A stretch of DNA of 64,000 nucleotides from Sphingomonas sp. (GTDB lineage: Bacteria > Pseudomonadota > Alphaproteobacteria > Sphingomonadales > Sphingomonadaceae), in the NCBI GenBank assembly GCA_013816595.1, contig JACDEB010000002.1, forward strand, positions 1 through 64,000, written 5' to 3'. Below the pieces are notes generated by a model. It saw only the letters and a program-made list of their open reading frames with translations. It did not search any database and was not told where the DNA came from. This document shows positions 1 through 11,631 of this stretch, one piece after another. The translations under genes were made by a program, and so were the position numbers. The first letter of the stretch is position 1. Every line of letters begins with the position of its first letter.

Positions 1-8
1 GGCGAGGA

Positions 9-84
9 TGGTGGGCGCTGACGGGCTCGAACCGCCGACCCTCTCGGTGTAAACGAGATGCTCTACCAACTGAGCTAAGCGCCC
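9..84 (-). tRNA. tRNA-Val (anticodon TAC), CCA encoded
   Basis: Reverse complement GGGCGCTTAGCTCAG...TCTCGTTTACACCGAGA...GGTTCGAGCCCGTCAGCGCCCACCA folds as a cloverleaf; anticodon loop TTTACAC. Confidence 0.93.
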
Positions 85-186
85 CCGGGAGCCGCAGCGC
101 CCTGAGCCAAAATCACTTGTCGGGCGCACTGCCATGCTTCACCTTGTGCCGCAAGAAGGTGCACAGGGGCGGGGGCCAAAGCGGGC

Positions 187-1221
187 ATGGAACTGGCAAG
201 CAGGTGCAGTCTTTTCTTGGCGATCCTTGGTCTGGCCTGTGTATCGATACACGGCCCCGCCGCCGCCAGATCGCCGCGCGCCAGGCCGATCATCGACATT
301 CACGTTCATGCCTCCTCGCGCGACCGCGACCGCCCGGTTGCGGTGTGTCCGGGCGACCAGGAGATCACGTTCAACGCCGTCGATCCGCGCGACGCTTATT
401 ATCCTGCCAAGGCCAGTTCCTGCGCCAATCCGATCTATTCGCCGCTGACGAGCGATGAGCTGCGCCGGGGAACGATCGCCGCGCTCCTCCGCAACAATGC
501 TCGCCATGCGGTTCTGACCGGAAGGCCAGAGGTCGTCGCGCTTTGGCGCAAGGGCTATGAAGCGCTGTTCATTCCCGCTGGCGATCCTGGCAGCTCGACT
601 CCGGCGCAGCTCGACCGGTTGCGCTCGCTGATCGCTTCCCGGGCGGTGGACGTCATTTTCGAGGTCGGCTTTCAATATCAGGGTAAGCGCGCCGACAATC
701 CGGCGCTCGAACCGTTCTGGGCCCTGGCCGAACAGCGCGACATTCCGGTTGGAATCCACCTTGGCGAAAGCGTCCCGGGCGGCGCCCGCGAACCCGGGCC
801 GAACGCATTTCGCCCGAGTTTGACGACTCCGTTCCAGCTCGAGGACGTTCTCCGTAAACATCCGCGCCTGCGCGTCTATGTCTGCCATTATGGTTCACCG
901 CTGGTCGATGAAATGATCGCGATGCTCTATTTCTACCCCAACCTTTATGTCGATATTTCGGCCAATGACTGGAATTCGCCGCGGGCGCAGTTCTACGATC
1001 ATCTGAAACGCATGGTCGACGCCGGTTTCTCGAAGCGGATCCTGTTCGGATCGGACCAAACGGCATTTCCGCAGGGCATCGACCTAGCAGTGCCTTCGGT
1101 GGCGGCGGCGCCATTCCTGAACGCCGCGCAAAAGCGGGACATTTCTTACAATAATGCAGCGCGTTTCCTGCGTCTGAGCCCGGCGCAAATTGCCGCCGAT
1201 CACCGGCCCTTGCGACCCTAG
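187..1221 (+). CDS. Amidohydrolase family (TIM-barrel metal-dependent hydrolase), putative signal peptide
   Basis: 344 aa ORF; hydrophobic N-terminus, IDIHVHAS motif, HLGES, C-terminal ILFGSDQT. Confidence 0.75.
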   Translation: MELASRCSLFLAILGLACVSIHGPAAARSPRARPIIDIHVHASSRDRDRPVAVCPGDQEITFNAVDPRDAYYPAKASSCANPIYSPLTSDELRRGTIAALLRNNARHAVLTGRPEVVALWRKGYEALFIPAGDPGSSTPAQLDRLRSLIASRAVDVIFEVGFQYQGKRADNPALEPFWALAEQRDIPVGIHLGESVPGGAREPGPNAFRPSLTTPFQLEDVLRKHPRLRVYVCHYGSPLVDEMIAMLYFYPNLYVDISANDWNSPRAQFYDHLKRMVDAGFSKRILFGSDQTAFPQGIDLAVPSVAAAPFLNAAQKRDISYNNAARFLRLSPAQIAADHRPLRP

Positions 1222-1784
1222 AGCGAGCGCACCAGCCTGGTCGCCATTGCGATCCACGGCGGGTTGGCGACGATCTGCTGGCGCGCGCCGCTGCCCAAAG
1301 GGAGCAATTGCAGGCGTTTGGGATCGCGATCGATTAGGCGCCCGAACAGGAAGCGCCCGGTGGGCCGGGGGACAAGCACGTCGCGGTTGAGCGCCCGGCC
1401 GAAATCGCCGGGGCCCAGACGTTCGCACCAGATTTCGTCGCCGGCGCGATAATCGCCGATGCCGCCGCTGACGAGCAAGGCGAGCTGATCGGCGCCAGCC
1501 TTTGGCGGGACGACGATGCGCGCGGTTCGCGGCGCGGTTGCGCCATTGGCGCCGATCACTGCGGCGACGCTGAGTTCGGCCTGCTCGTCCTTGCCGCCGA
1601 CCAGATCCGAAGCATCGACTCCAAGCGCGTCGGCGATCCGGTTGAGCCAGGCGATCGACACCGTCCTGGTGCCCGTTTCGAGCCGGCCGACGGTCTGCGG
1701 AGTGGTCGGCGGGCGGCACGCGCGAGCGACATCGTCAAGAGTCATGGAGCGCGCCCGGCGAACGTCGCGAATGCGGGTGAACAT
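1218..1784 (-). CDS. XRE-family transcriptional regulator with S24-like C-terminal region
   Basis: N-terminal HTH (TLDDVARACRPPTTPQTVGRLETGTRTVSIAWLNRIADALGV); C-terminal beta-rich region with GDEIWCERLG. Confidence 0.75.
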   Translation of the reverse strand: MFTRIRDVRRARSMTLDDVARACRPPTTPQTVGRLETGTRTVSIAWLNRIADALGVDASDLVGGKDEQAELSVAAVIGANGATAPRTARIVVPPKAGADQLALLVSGGIGDYRAGDEIWCERLGPGDFGRALNRDVLVPRPTGRFLFGRLIDRDPKRLQLLPLGSGARQQIVANPPWIAMATRLVRSL

Positions 1785-1803
1785 GCCAGGACCTCCCCAA
1801 TAT

Positions 1804-1820
1804 ATAACCTAATCGGTTAT
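1804..1820. promoter_or_regulatory. Inverted repeat ATAACC-N5-GGTTAT, candidate operator of the XRE regulator
   Basis: Perfect 6-5-6 palindrome 20 nt upstream of the regulator start codon. Confidence 0.5.
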
Positions 1821-1863
1821 TCGCTTTCCTACAGTTTTGCCATTGTGGCAAGTGGTGGGCGCC

Positions 1864-1913
1864 GGATCATGACGAAGGCCGGATCATGACGAAGGCCGGA
1901 TCACGATGAAGGG
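1864..1913. repeat. 17-bp tandem repeat (GGATCATGACGAAGGCC, about 2.9 copies)
   Basis: Read directly in sequence, immediately upstream of the DUF6456-like ORF. Confidence 0.85.
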
Positions 1914-2417
1914 ATGTGTATGAAGGGATGCAAAGGCGGACGCCTGCTGGTCGAGCGGGCGATTGGGGAGGAACCCGCTGACGAGGTTCGGGGGCCAAGC
2001 CGGCCGGCGCGATCGGTCACCGTCAATCTGGCCGAATCGCCGCTCGGCTGGCTGTTCTCGCGCGGGCTCGTCAGCAATCGCCAATTCGATGCCGGGGAAC
2101 GGCTCCGGGCCGATTGGGAGCGGGCCCGACTGGCGCCGCGCGTTACCATGACATGGGATTGCGCGCCGATCGCCCGGGGCCGCGGCGGCGCGGCTTCAAG
2201 TCCTGACCCAAGCAGCGCGCAAATCGATTCCAAACGACGGTTCGAGGCAGCGATCGCCTTTGCCGGTGCGGGCCTGGCCGACATCTTGTGGCGCGTGGTC
2301 TGCGCCGGGGAGGGCATGCGCATCGCCGAGACCGCACTCGGCTGGCCGGTGCGGTCGGGCAACCTGGTGCTGACCATCGCGCTCGACCGGATCGCCGAAT
2401 ATTATCGCATTCGCTAG
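1914..2417 (+). CDS. DUF6456-like protein
   Basis: VNLAESPLGWLFSRGLVS...QFDAGERLRADWERARLAPRVTMTWD and C-terminal LVLTIALDRIAEYY; start codon uncertain. Confidence 0.6.
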   Translation: MCMKGCKGGRLLVERAIGEEPADEVRGPSRPARSVTVNLAESPLGWLFSRGLVSNRQFDAGERLRADWERARLAPRVTMTWDCAPIARGRGGAASSPDPSSAQIDSKRRFEAAIAFAGAGLADILWRVVCAGEGMRIAETALGWPVRSGNLVLTIALDRIAEYYRIR

Positions 2418-2466
2418 GAAGCGGGGACCGGCATTGCTATCGACCGGTCATCCCGCGGAGGCACAT

Positions 2467-3114
2467 ATGATCATTTACGGTTCGACCTTGTCGCCATTCG
2501 TCCGCAAGGTTGTCGCGATCTGCGTAGAAAAGGAACTGCCGTTCAACCTCGAATTCGGCGCGTTGGGAAATCACAGCCCGGGTTTCATCGCGGCCAGTCC
2601 GCTGAAGAAGATGCCGGCCATCGATGACAATGGCTTCATGCTCGCCGATTCCAGTGCGATCGCCCATTATCTCGACGCTCAATATCCCGTGCCGCAACTG
2701 ATCCCGAGCGATCCGCAGCTGCGCGGCAAGACTATCTGGTTCGATGAATTCGCAGATACCGTGCTGATGGTCTGCGGCGGCAAGATGTTCTTCAACCGGA
2801 TCGTCGCGCCGCGGTTCATGGGCCGCGAGGGCGATGAAGCGGCGGCGGATGCGGCGGAGTGCGAGGAGCTTCCGCCGTTGCTGACGTATCTGGAGGGGCT
2901 GGTCCCCGGTCCCGGCGGCTATCTGGTCGGAAAGTCACTGACGCTGGCCGATATTTCGGTCGCCAGCGTGTTCGTCAATTTCCGCCACGCGGCGCGCTCG
3001 ACCGACGAAAGCCGCCATCCGCGGACCTTCGCTTATATCGATTCTATCCTAGAGCGCCCAAGCTTCGCCGAATCGGTCAGGCGCGAGCAGGCGATGCTGG
3101 CCCCGGCGGAATGA
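2467..3114 (+). CDS. Glutathione S-transferase family protein
   Basis: MIIYGSTLSPFVRKVVAICVEKELPF N-terminal thioredoxin-like fold; SPLKKMPAIDDNGFMLADSSAI. Confidence 0.88.
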   Translation: MIIYGSTLSPFVRKVVAICVEKELPFNLEFGALGNHSPGFIAASPLKKMPAIDDNGFMLADSSAIAHYLDAQYPVPQLIPSDPQLRGKTIWFDEFADTVLMVCGGKMFFNRIVAPRFMGREGDEAAADAAECEELPPLLTYLEGLVPGPGGYLVGKSLTLADISVASVFVNFRHAARSTDESRHPRTFAYIDSILERPSFAESVRREQAMLAPAE

Positions 3115-3118
3115 AACA

Positions 3119-3146
3119 GGCCGCGCCCCCGGCTGGGGACGCGGCC
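3119..3146. terminator. Candidate bidirectional stem-loop terminator
   Basis: ggccgcgcccccggctggggacgcggcc followed by gtttcat, between convergent genes. Confidence 0.5.
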
Positions 3147-3166
3147 GTTTCATCATTTGGACCGGC

Positions 3167-3553
3167 TTATTGCCCGTCGAGCTGGGACTTGTCGGAAGTG
3201 CCTTCGATATCGCTATCGGACTGGCCTTTTTCCTGCAGATAATCGCTGTCGTCCTTGCTTTCCGAGCCGAGAAAGCCGCCGGTCGGCTGGCTGCTTTCCT
3301 CGCCAGTCGTCTTGGCGCTGTCGGCGTCGCCGGTCGTTGACGATTGTTCGGTAATCGTCTCGCTGTCCTGGCCCTGGCCAGTCGCGGCCTGGCCACCCGA
3401 TTCAGAATCGCTCGCCGTCGGCTGCGAATCGGAATGCGGCTGCTCCGACTGGTTGTGGCCGGTCGGCTGTTGCGACTGCTGGCCAGTCGGCTGCTGGCCC
3501 TGGCTGGCGGTTTCGGTCGGGTTTGGCTGGTTGTCGTCGCGTTCAGTGGTCAT
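3167..3553 (-). CDS. Hydrophilic, low-complexity (Q/S/T/G/D-rich) predicted disordered protein
   Basis: MTTERDDNQPNPTETASQGQQPTGQQ...FLGSESKDDSDYLQEKGQSDSDIEGTSDKSQLDGQ; start trimmed to internal ATG at 3553. Confidence 0.6.
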   Translation of the reverse strand: MTTERDDNQPNPTETASQGQQPTGQQSQQPTGHNQSEQPHSDSQPTASDSESGGQAATGQGQDSETITEQSSTTGDADSAKTTGEESSQPTGGFLGSESKDDSDYLQEKGQSDSDIEGTSDKSQLDGQ

Positions 3554-3727
3554 TGGGTACTCCTTGGTCACAACGCCCCCGCGTGCTCCAATCCGTAAAC
3601 CGTCTTCCATGCCAGTGCGTTCCGGCGCCGCCGGACAAATTCGACGAACGGCTCGTCGCACAGAAAAAGGGCCGCCGGTCCGAAAACCGACAGCCCATTT
3701 CTAGAACGCATCAAGGAGGACTCGGGC

Positions 3728-4435
3728 CTACTCGCTTTTGCCCTTGTCGGCTGCTGCGTCGCCGGCGGGTTCAGCCGCAGGTTCAGCCGCGAGTTCAGCA
3801 TCTGCTGCCGGCGTTTCGGCTTCGGCTTCTGCCGTTGGGGCGGATGCTTCGTCAGCCGTGTCGGACTTGAGCGGTTTGTCATCCTCATTCGCTGCCGAAC
3901 CCGGAACCACATCCTCGGTGAAGGTCGCGGTGTCGCGTTCGAACATCTGAGCCATGACGTCGATACCCTGGGCCTGGAGATCGGCTTCCTCGGGCGAACG
4001 GGCGACGTTGACCTTGATCATCGCGATCACTTCGGGGTGAAGGACGACCTTCACGTCGTGCATACCGATGGCCTTGATCGGGCGGTCGAGGACGATCTGG
4101 CTCTTGACCAGCTTGACCCCGTCGAGGTCGAGCGCCTCGATCATGTCGCGCGCCGAAACCGAACCGTAGAGCTGGCCGGTGTTGGATGCCTGCCGGATCA
4201 GCTTGACGGTCTTGCCGTCGATGTCCTTGGCCGCTTTTTCGGCGTCGCCACGCTTGCTTTCGTTGTCGGCGACGATCTTCGTGCGGTTGCTTTCGAACAG
4301 CTTGCGATTGGCCTCGTTGGCGCGCAGCGCCTTTTTATTGGGGAGGAGGAAGTTGCGGGCAAAGCCGTCCTTCACCGTCACCACATCGCCGATGGCGCCG
4401 AGCTTTTCGACGCGCTCAAGCAGAATGATTTCCAT
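3728..4435 (-). CDS. rplI: 50S ribosomal protein L9 with long acidic/Ala-rich C-terminal tail
   Basis: MEIILLERVEKLGAIGDVVTVKDGFARNFLLPNKKAL. Confidence 0.97.
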   Translation of the reverse strand: MEIILLERVEKLGAIGDVVTVKDGFARNFLLPNKKALRANEANRKLFESNRTKIVADNESKRGDAEKAAKDIDGKTVKLIRQASNTGQLYGSVSARDMIEALDLDGVKLVKSQIVLDRPIKAIGMHDVKVVLHPEVIAMIKVNVARSPEEADLQAQGIDVMAQMFERDTATFTEDVVPGSAANEDDKPLKSDTADEASAPTAEAEAETPAADAELAAEPAAEPAGDAAADKGKSE

Positions 4436-4447
4436 GTCGAGCGTTCC

Positions 4448-4672
4448 TTATTTCACGACGTAGGGAAGCAGGCCGATGTGGCGGGCGCGCTTGATCGCTT
4501 TCGCCAGCTCGCGCTGCTTCTTGGTGCTGACCGCAGTGATGCGGCTGGGGACGATCTTGCCCCGCTCCGAGACGAAGCCCTGGAGCAAGCGGATGTCCTT
4601 ATAATCGATCGTCGGTGCGTCCTTGCCCGAAAACGGGCACGACTTGCGGCGGCGGAAGAATGCGCGGGCCAT
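4448..4672 (-). CDS. rpsR: 30S ribosomal protein S18
   Basis: [68 protein letters not shown]. Confidence 0.98.
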   Translation of the reverse strand: MARAFFRRRKSCPFSGKDAPTIDYKDIRLLQGFVSERGKIVPSRITAVSTKKQRELAKAIKRARHIGLLPYVVK

Positions 4673-5133
4673 TATCCGACCTCCTCTTCACGGTCTTCGC
4701 GGGGGCGAAATTCGCTGCGCTCGCCACGGTCACCACGGTCACCGCGGTCACCACGGTCCCCGCGGTCACCACGGTCGCCGGGACCGCGCGAGCGATCCTT
4801 GTCGCCGCGATCGCTCCGCCGCATCATCGCCGAGGGACCGGTTTCATGGGCGTCGACGCGGATGGTGAGGAAACGGATGATATCCTCGTTGATGTTCGAC
4901 TGGCGCTCGAGCTCAGCGATCGCGGCCGGCGGGGCATCGACGTCGAGCATGACGTAATGCGCTTTGCGGTTCTTGGCGATGCGGTAAGCGAGGCTCTTGA
5001 GGCCCCAGGTCTCGGTCTTGGCGACCTTGCCCTTATTGTCGGTGATGATCTTGGTGGCGTTTTCCGCGAGCGCATCGACCTGGGCCTGGGCAAGGTCCTG
5101 TCGAGCGAGGAAAACATGCTCGTAAAGCGGCAT
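4672..5133 (-). CDS. rpsF: 30S ribosomal protein S6 with DRG-repeat C-terminal tail
   Basis: [22 protein letters not shown]..., synteny rpsF-rpsR-rplI; start at internal ATG 5133. Confidence 0.97.
   Translation of the reverse strand: MPLYEHVFLARQDLAQAQVDALAENATKIITDNKGKVAKTETWGLKSLAYRIAKNRKAHYVMLDVDAPPAAIAELERQSNINEDIIRFLTIRVDAHETGPSAMMRRSDRGDKDRSRGPGDRGDRGDRGDRGDRGDRGERSEFRPREDREEEVG
4721..4783. repeat. 9-bp imperfect tandem repeats in rpsF encoding (GDR)n
   Basis: tcaccacgg/tcaccgcgg/tccccgcgg units; encodes [20 protein letters not shown]. Confidence 0.8.
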
Positions 5134-5285
5134 GCGTAAACTTCCATATTGGCCGATCGCTGACGCCGCACCGTGCGAGCGCCCCTCCGGCTGTCGTCTC
5201 AAGTAAAACCGGCGCCAGGGACAAGCCCAAAGCGCCAGCGAGCCGCCCATTGCCGCAATTCGCTCGAAATGGCAAGTATGGCGGC

Positions 5286-6458
5286 ATGGCGACCAAGCTT
5301 CATTCGGTGCCGCCCGCGCCTGACCCGCTCGACGACATGAGCCTGCCCGGCTGGCTGTACCACGACGCGGAGTTTTTCGCGGCGGAGGAGCGGGCGTTCC
5401 TCCGCGCGAGCCCGCAAATCGTCTGCCACGAAAGCGAGATCGCGCTGGCGGGCGAGTGGCGCAGCATCGATTTCCTCGGCGAAAGCGTCATCGTCATGCG
5501 CGGCGACGACGGCGCGGTGCGTGCTTTTCACAATGTCTGCCGCCACCGCGGTTCGCGACTGGTCGATGGCGAGGCCGGCTGCGCCAAGGTGCTGACCTGC
5601 CCCTATCACGCGTGGAGCTATGACCGGCGCGGGGCGCTGGTCGGGGTGCCGCAGCGCCATGAATATCCCGGGCTCGATACCGCCAGCCACGGGCTCAAGC
5701 CGGTCGCGATCGAGCAATGGCGCGGGTTCCTGTTCGTGCGGCTTGAGGGGGGCTTGCCGAGCGTCGCCGAAATGATGGCGCCTTACGACGCCGAGGTTGC
5801 GCCGTATCGCTTCGAGGATTTGCGGGCGATCGGCCGGGTGACCCTGCGCCCGCGCGACCTCAACTGGAAGACCATCGCCGACAATTACAGCGACCACCTC
5901 CACATCCCCATCGGCCATCCCGGGCTCACCCGATTGTTCGGCAAGAGTTACCAGATCGAAGCCGCCGAGTGGATCGACCGGATGGAGGGCGAGCTGCGCG
6001 ACGATCTGTCGGCTAATGTGTCCGAACGCGCTTACCAAACGCTGTTACCGCCGGTTGAGCATCTGCCAGCCAGCCACCAGCGCAAGTGGCTCTATTACAA
6101 GCTGTTCCCGTGCGTCGCCTTCGACATCTATCCCGACCAGGTCGATTTCATGCAGTGGCTGCCGGTCAGCGCGACCAAGAGCGTGATCCGCGAAATCAGC
6201 TATGCGCTGCCCGATGCCCGCCGCGAGATGACGGCGGCGCGGGCGCTCAACTGGCGCATCAACCGGCGCGTCAATCACGAGGACACAGTGCTGATCAGCC
6301 GGGTCCAGCGCGGCATGGAAAGCGCCGCCTACCAGGCCGGACCGTTGGGTAAGAGCGAAGTCTGCCTGCGCAGCTTCGCGCGGCGGCTGCGGAACCTTAT
6401 TCCGGAGGCGCGGCTGGAGCGTTCGCCACCGCCGGGGTGGCTCCAACCGACGAATTGA
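5286..6458 (+). CDS. Rieske [2Fe-2S] aromatic ring-hydroxylating oxygenase alpha-subunit-like protein
   Basis: Rieske [11 protein letters not shown]...CPYHAWSYD; catalytic region [15 protein letters not shown]. Confidence 0.88.
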   Translation: MATKLHSVPPAPDPLDDMSLPGWLYHDAEFFAAEERAFLRASPQIVCHESEIALAGEWRSIDFLGESVIVMRGDDGAVRAFHNVCRHRGSRLVDGEAGCAKVLTCPYHAWSYDRRGALVGVPQRHEYPGLDTASHGLKPVAIEQWRGFLFVRLEGGLPSVAEMMAPYDAEVAPYRFEDLRAIGRVTLRPRDLNWKTIADNYSDHLHIPIGHPGLTRLFGKSYQIEAAEWIDRMEGELRDDLSANVSERAYQTLLPPVEHLPASHQRKWLYYKLFPCVAFDIYPDQVDFMQWLPVSATKSVIREISYALPDARREMTAARALNWRINRRVNHEDTVLISRVQRGMESAAYQAGPLGKSEVCLRSFARRLRNLIPEARLERSPPPGWLQPTN

Positions 6459-7722
6459 TGCGCTGCATCACGGCCCTGACGACGAGGCCGGCGGCGAGCA
6501 GCATCAAGCACCACAGGTTTGCTTCGAGCCCGATCCCGTAAACCGCAAAGGCAATGAACAGCACCGCAAGCGCGAGCACGGCCCGTGAGGCCGGCGCCGG
6601 GCTGCACTTCCATGCGGCGAGGGCGGCGGTCAGATAGACGACGATCACCGCCGCGGTCGACAGCAGGATAATGAAGGTGAACAGGCTGGCGGTGGCGCGG
6701 CTGCTGTTGGCGAGCAGAAGGACGATGCTCAACGCCATGCCGACGATTTGCGACACGACGGGCGTGTTGACCCCGCGGGTCTTCGCCATGAACGCCGGCA
6801 AATCGCCGCGAAGCGCCATCGCATAACCAAGTTCGCCAGTGCCCAGGATCAGCCCGTTGAGACATCCAATCGCGGCCACCGCGATGGTCAAGGCGGCGAA
6901 GGTTGCGGCTCCGCGCCCCCAGTGGGACACCAGAGCGTCAGCGAACGGGGCCGCGGAATTCGCCACGACGCCCGCGGGCAGAAGCATCTGGATCGCGGTT
7001 CCGGCGACCAAATAAAGCGCAACGACGAACGCCGTCCCGCCGATCAGCGCGCGGGGAATGGTTCGGGACGGATCGCGCACTTTGCCGACCGGAGTCGTCG
7101 CGCTTTCAAAGCCGGTGAAGGCGAAGAAGGTGAGGGCGGACGCGGTCGCGATATTGGCGAAACTGACCGGCATCTGGGCCAACGGCTCGAACGTTCCACC
7201 GCTCGCGCCGCGCTCGATGAACAGCCAAATCACTGCGAGCAAGGGCAGGAGCTTGATGGCCACGGTAACGAGCGAAAATCCGCCGACCGCGCGCACTCCG
7301 ATCGCGTTGACCGCGGTCAATATGACGAGCCAGCCAATGGCGACCAGCAGAACCCCGGCTGGCCCGCCGAAATCGACCCCGGCGAACGCCAGTGCAGAGG
7401 CGGCGCCAATGGCGACCGAGGCCTGCGCGACCCAATTGGAAACCCAGAAGCTCCAGGCGACTAGGAACGCCACGGTCGAGCCATATTCGCGCTCGACATT
7501 GGCCTGGATTCCTTCGCCGCCAAGCCGCGACAGACGCGCCATGCCATAAGCGATGCACAGCACTCCAATTCCGCTGACAACCCAGCCGATGAGCGCGTTG
7601 CGGCCGAGCGGCGCGAGGCTGACCGGGAGCATGAAAATGCCCGACCCGATGATCGTTCCGACAACCAGCGCGCTCGTCATCCACACTCCGATCATCGCTG
7701 ATTGATCGCTTCGGTCGGCCAT
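6397..7722 (-). CDS. APC superfamily amino acid permease
   Basis: VVGTIIGSGIFMLPVSLAPLGRNALIGW; about 12 hydrophobic segments. Confidence 0.88.
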   Translation of the reverse strand: MADRSDQSAMIGVWMTSALVVGTIIGSGIFMLPVSLAPLGRNALIGWVVSGIGVLCIAYGMARLSRLGGEGIQANVEREYGSTVAFLVAWSFWVSNWVAQASVAIGAASALAFAGVDFGGPAGVLLVAIGWLVILTAVNAIGVRAVGGFSLVTVAIKLLPLLAVIWLFIERGASGGTFEPLAQMPVSFANIATASALTFFAFTGFESATTPVGKVRDPSRTIPRALIGGTAFVVALYLVAGTAIQMLLPAGVVANSAAPFADALVSHWGRGAATFAALTIAVAAIGCLNGLILGTGELGYAMALRGDLPAFMAKTRGVNTPVVSQIVGMALSIVLLLANSSRATASLFTFIILLSTAAVIVVYLTAALAAWKCSPAPASRAVLALAVLFIAFAVYGIGLEANLWCLMLLAAGLVVRAVMQRINSSVGATPAVANAPAAPPE

Positions 7723-7803
7723 GATGTGTTCCCCCGGACTTGGCTTTGCCGTGATGGCGGCTTAGTCCGCCGACCAACAAAGCACAGTCGGACAGGAATT
7801 TCG

Positions 7804-8742
7804 ATGCGCGCATTCATTTTTCCGGGGCAGGGCAGCCAGTCGGTGGGCATGGGGTCGGCCTTGGCGGAGGCCTGCAGGACCGCGCGCGACACCTTCGCCG
7901 AGGTCGACGAGGCGCTTGGCCAGAATTTGTTCAAGCTGATGCGCGACGGGCCGGACGAGGAGCTTCGGCTGACCGAAAATGCACAGCCGGGGATCATGGC
8001 CCATTCGCTGGCGGTGTTCCGCGCCTTGACCCGCGACGGCGGGGTCGAACTCAAGAAAGCCGCCAATTTCGTCGCCGGGCACAGCCTTGGCGAATATTCG
8101 GCGTTGTGCGCGGCGGGAACGTTCGATCTTTCGACCACGGCCAAGCTGCTGAAACTGCGCGGGCAGGCGATGCAGGCCGCGGTGCCGGTCGGCAAGGGCG
8201 CGATGGCCGCGCTGCTCGGCGCCGATATCGAGCTTGCGACGCGCATCGCCAACGCCGCTGCGGAAGGCGAAATCTGCACCGTCGCCAATGACAATGACCC
8301 CAGCCAGGTTGTGATTTCGGGCGATAAAGGCGCGATCGACCGGGCGGTTGAAATCGCCAAGGACATAGGGGCCAAGCGAGCGGTGCTGCTTCCGGTCAGC
8401 GCGCCGTTCCACTGTTCGCTGATGCAGCCGGCCGCAGAGGCGATGCAGGATGCGCTGAGCTATGTCGTTCTTGAACCGCCGGTTGTGCCATTGTTCGCCA
8501 ATGTCACCGCGGAGCCAACGACCGATCCCGATACGATCCGCAACCAGCTGGTCGAACAGGTCACCGCCATGGTCCGCTGGCGCGAAAGCGTCGCCAACAT
8601 GGCCGCCGCCGGGGTCGGGCAGTTCATTGAAGTGGGCGGCAAGGTGCTCGGTCCGATGGTCAAAAGGATCGCGCCCGACGCCGAGGTTTCAAGCTTGATT
8701 TCCATCGACGATATCGAGGCCATGGCGAAGGAGCTGCACTGA
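7804..8742 (+). CDS. fabD: Malonyl-CoA:ACP transacylase
   Basis: MRAFIFPGQGSQSVGMG, GHSLGEYSAL, QFIEVGGKVLGPMVKRI. Confidence 0.96.
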   Translation: MRAFIFPGQGSQSVGMGSALAEACRTARDTFAEVDEALGQNLFKLMRDGPDEELRLTENAQPGIMAHSLAVFRALTRDGGVELKKAANFVAGHSLGEYSALCAAGTFDLSTTAKLLKLRGQAMQAAVPVGKGAMAALLGADIELATRIANAAAEGEICTVANDNDPSQVVISGDKGAIDRAVEIAKDIGAKRAVLLPVSAPFHCSLMQPAAEAMQDALSYVVLEPPVVPLFANVTAEPTTDPDTIRNQLVEQVTAMVRWRESVANMAAAGVGQFIEVGGKVLGPMVKRIAPDAEVSSLISIDDIEAMAKELH

Positions 8743-9482
8743 TGTTCGATCTAACGGGAATGACGGCATTGGTGACCGGCGCCAGCGGCGGGCTTGGAAG
8801 CGCCATCGCCGCCGCGCTTGCCGAGCAGGGCGCTCGGCTGGCGGTGTCGGGCAGCAATGCCGACAAGCTCGAGGCGTTTCGCGGCGGGCTTGGCGCCGGC
8901 CATGTGGCGCTGCCGTGCAACCTGTCTGACGGTGCCGCGGTCGATCAACTGGTGCCGCAAGCGGTCGAGGCTTTGGGCGGCAAGCTCGATATCCTCATCA
9001 ACAACGCCGGGGTCACGCGCGACAATTTGCTGATGCGGATGAAGGACGAGGAATTCGCGGACGTCATCCGGATCAATCTCGAAGCCGCGTTCCGGCTGAT
9101 GCGGGCAGTGGCGAAACCGATGATGAAAGCGCGCTTCGGTCGGATCATTTCGGTAACCTCGGTCGTCGGCGTCACCGGCAATCCCGGCCAGGCCAATTAT
9201 GTCGCCTCCAAAGCGGGCCTGATGGGGATGACCAAATCGGTGGCGCAGGAGCTGGCGAGCCGCGGGATCACTGCCAATGCGGTCGCTCCGGGGTTCATGA
9301 ACTCGGCCATGACCGCCGCGCTCAACGACCACCAGCGCGCCGCGATCCTTGCGAAAATTCCGCTCGGCACGATGGGCGAAGGCGCGGATATCGGCGCGGC
9401 TTGCGTCTATCTGGCATCGAAGGAAGCCGGCTACGTCACCGGCCAGACTCTTCACGTCAATGGCGGAATGGCGATGCTGTAG
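8742..9482 (+). CDS. fabG: 3-oxoacyl-[ACP] reductase
   Basis: [37 protein letters not shown] overlaps the fabD stop. Confidence 0.96.
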   Translation: MFDLTGMTALVTGASGGLGSAIAAALAEQGARLAVSGSNADKLEAFRGGLGAGHVALPCNLSDGAAVDQLVPQAVEALGGKLDILINNAGVTRDNLLMRMKDEEFADVIRINLEAAFRLMRAVAKPMMKARFGRIISVTSVVGVTGNPGQANYVASKAGLMGMTKSVAQELASRGITANAVAPGFMNSAMTAALNDHQRAAILAKIPLGTMGEGADIGAACVYLASKEAGYVTGQTLHVNGGMAML

Positions 9483-9517
9483 AGCGAAAAAACGCCAATT
9501 CAATTGCCTTTCGCGTC

Positions 9518-9548
9518 CTTGTAGTGGCTCCAACGCCCCCTATATCGC
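9518..9548 (+). promoter_or_regulatory. Candidate sigma32 (RpoH) promoter of dnaK
   Basis: CTTG-N17-CCTATATCG, close to the alphaproteobacterial CTTG-N17/18-CYTATNTNNG pattern, about 70 nt upstream of dnaK. Confidence 0.6.
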
Positions 9549-9615
9549 CTCCGAAATCAACACATTCCGACGGCTTTGCAAGCAGTTGGAACGGGGCATT
9601 AGAGAGGACGAATTT

Positions 9616-11562
<1,947 letters not shown>

Positions 11563-11571
11563 GACATGGCT

Positions 11572-11601
11572 GGCGCCGCTATCTCAGCAGGTAGCGGCGC
11601 C
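11572..11601. promoter_or_regulatory. Perfect 10-bp stem-loop between dnaK and dnaJ
   Basis: GGCGCCGCTA-tctcagcagg-TAGCGGCGCC; no T-run follows. Confidence 0.7.
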
Positions 11602-11631
11602 TTCCAGGTAAAGGCGTAACCGGGTCGAACC

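Noticed and set aside
9349-9615. N-terminal extension of the dnaK ORF
   Set aside because: Canonical [14 protein letters not shown] start at 9616; the extension covers the fabG end and the heat-shock promoter
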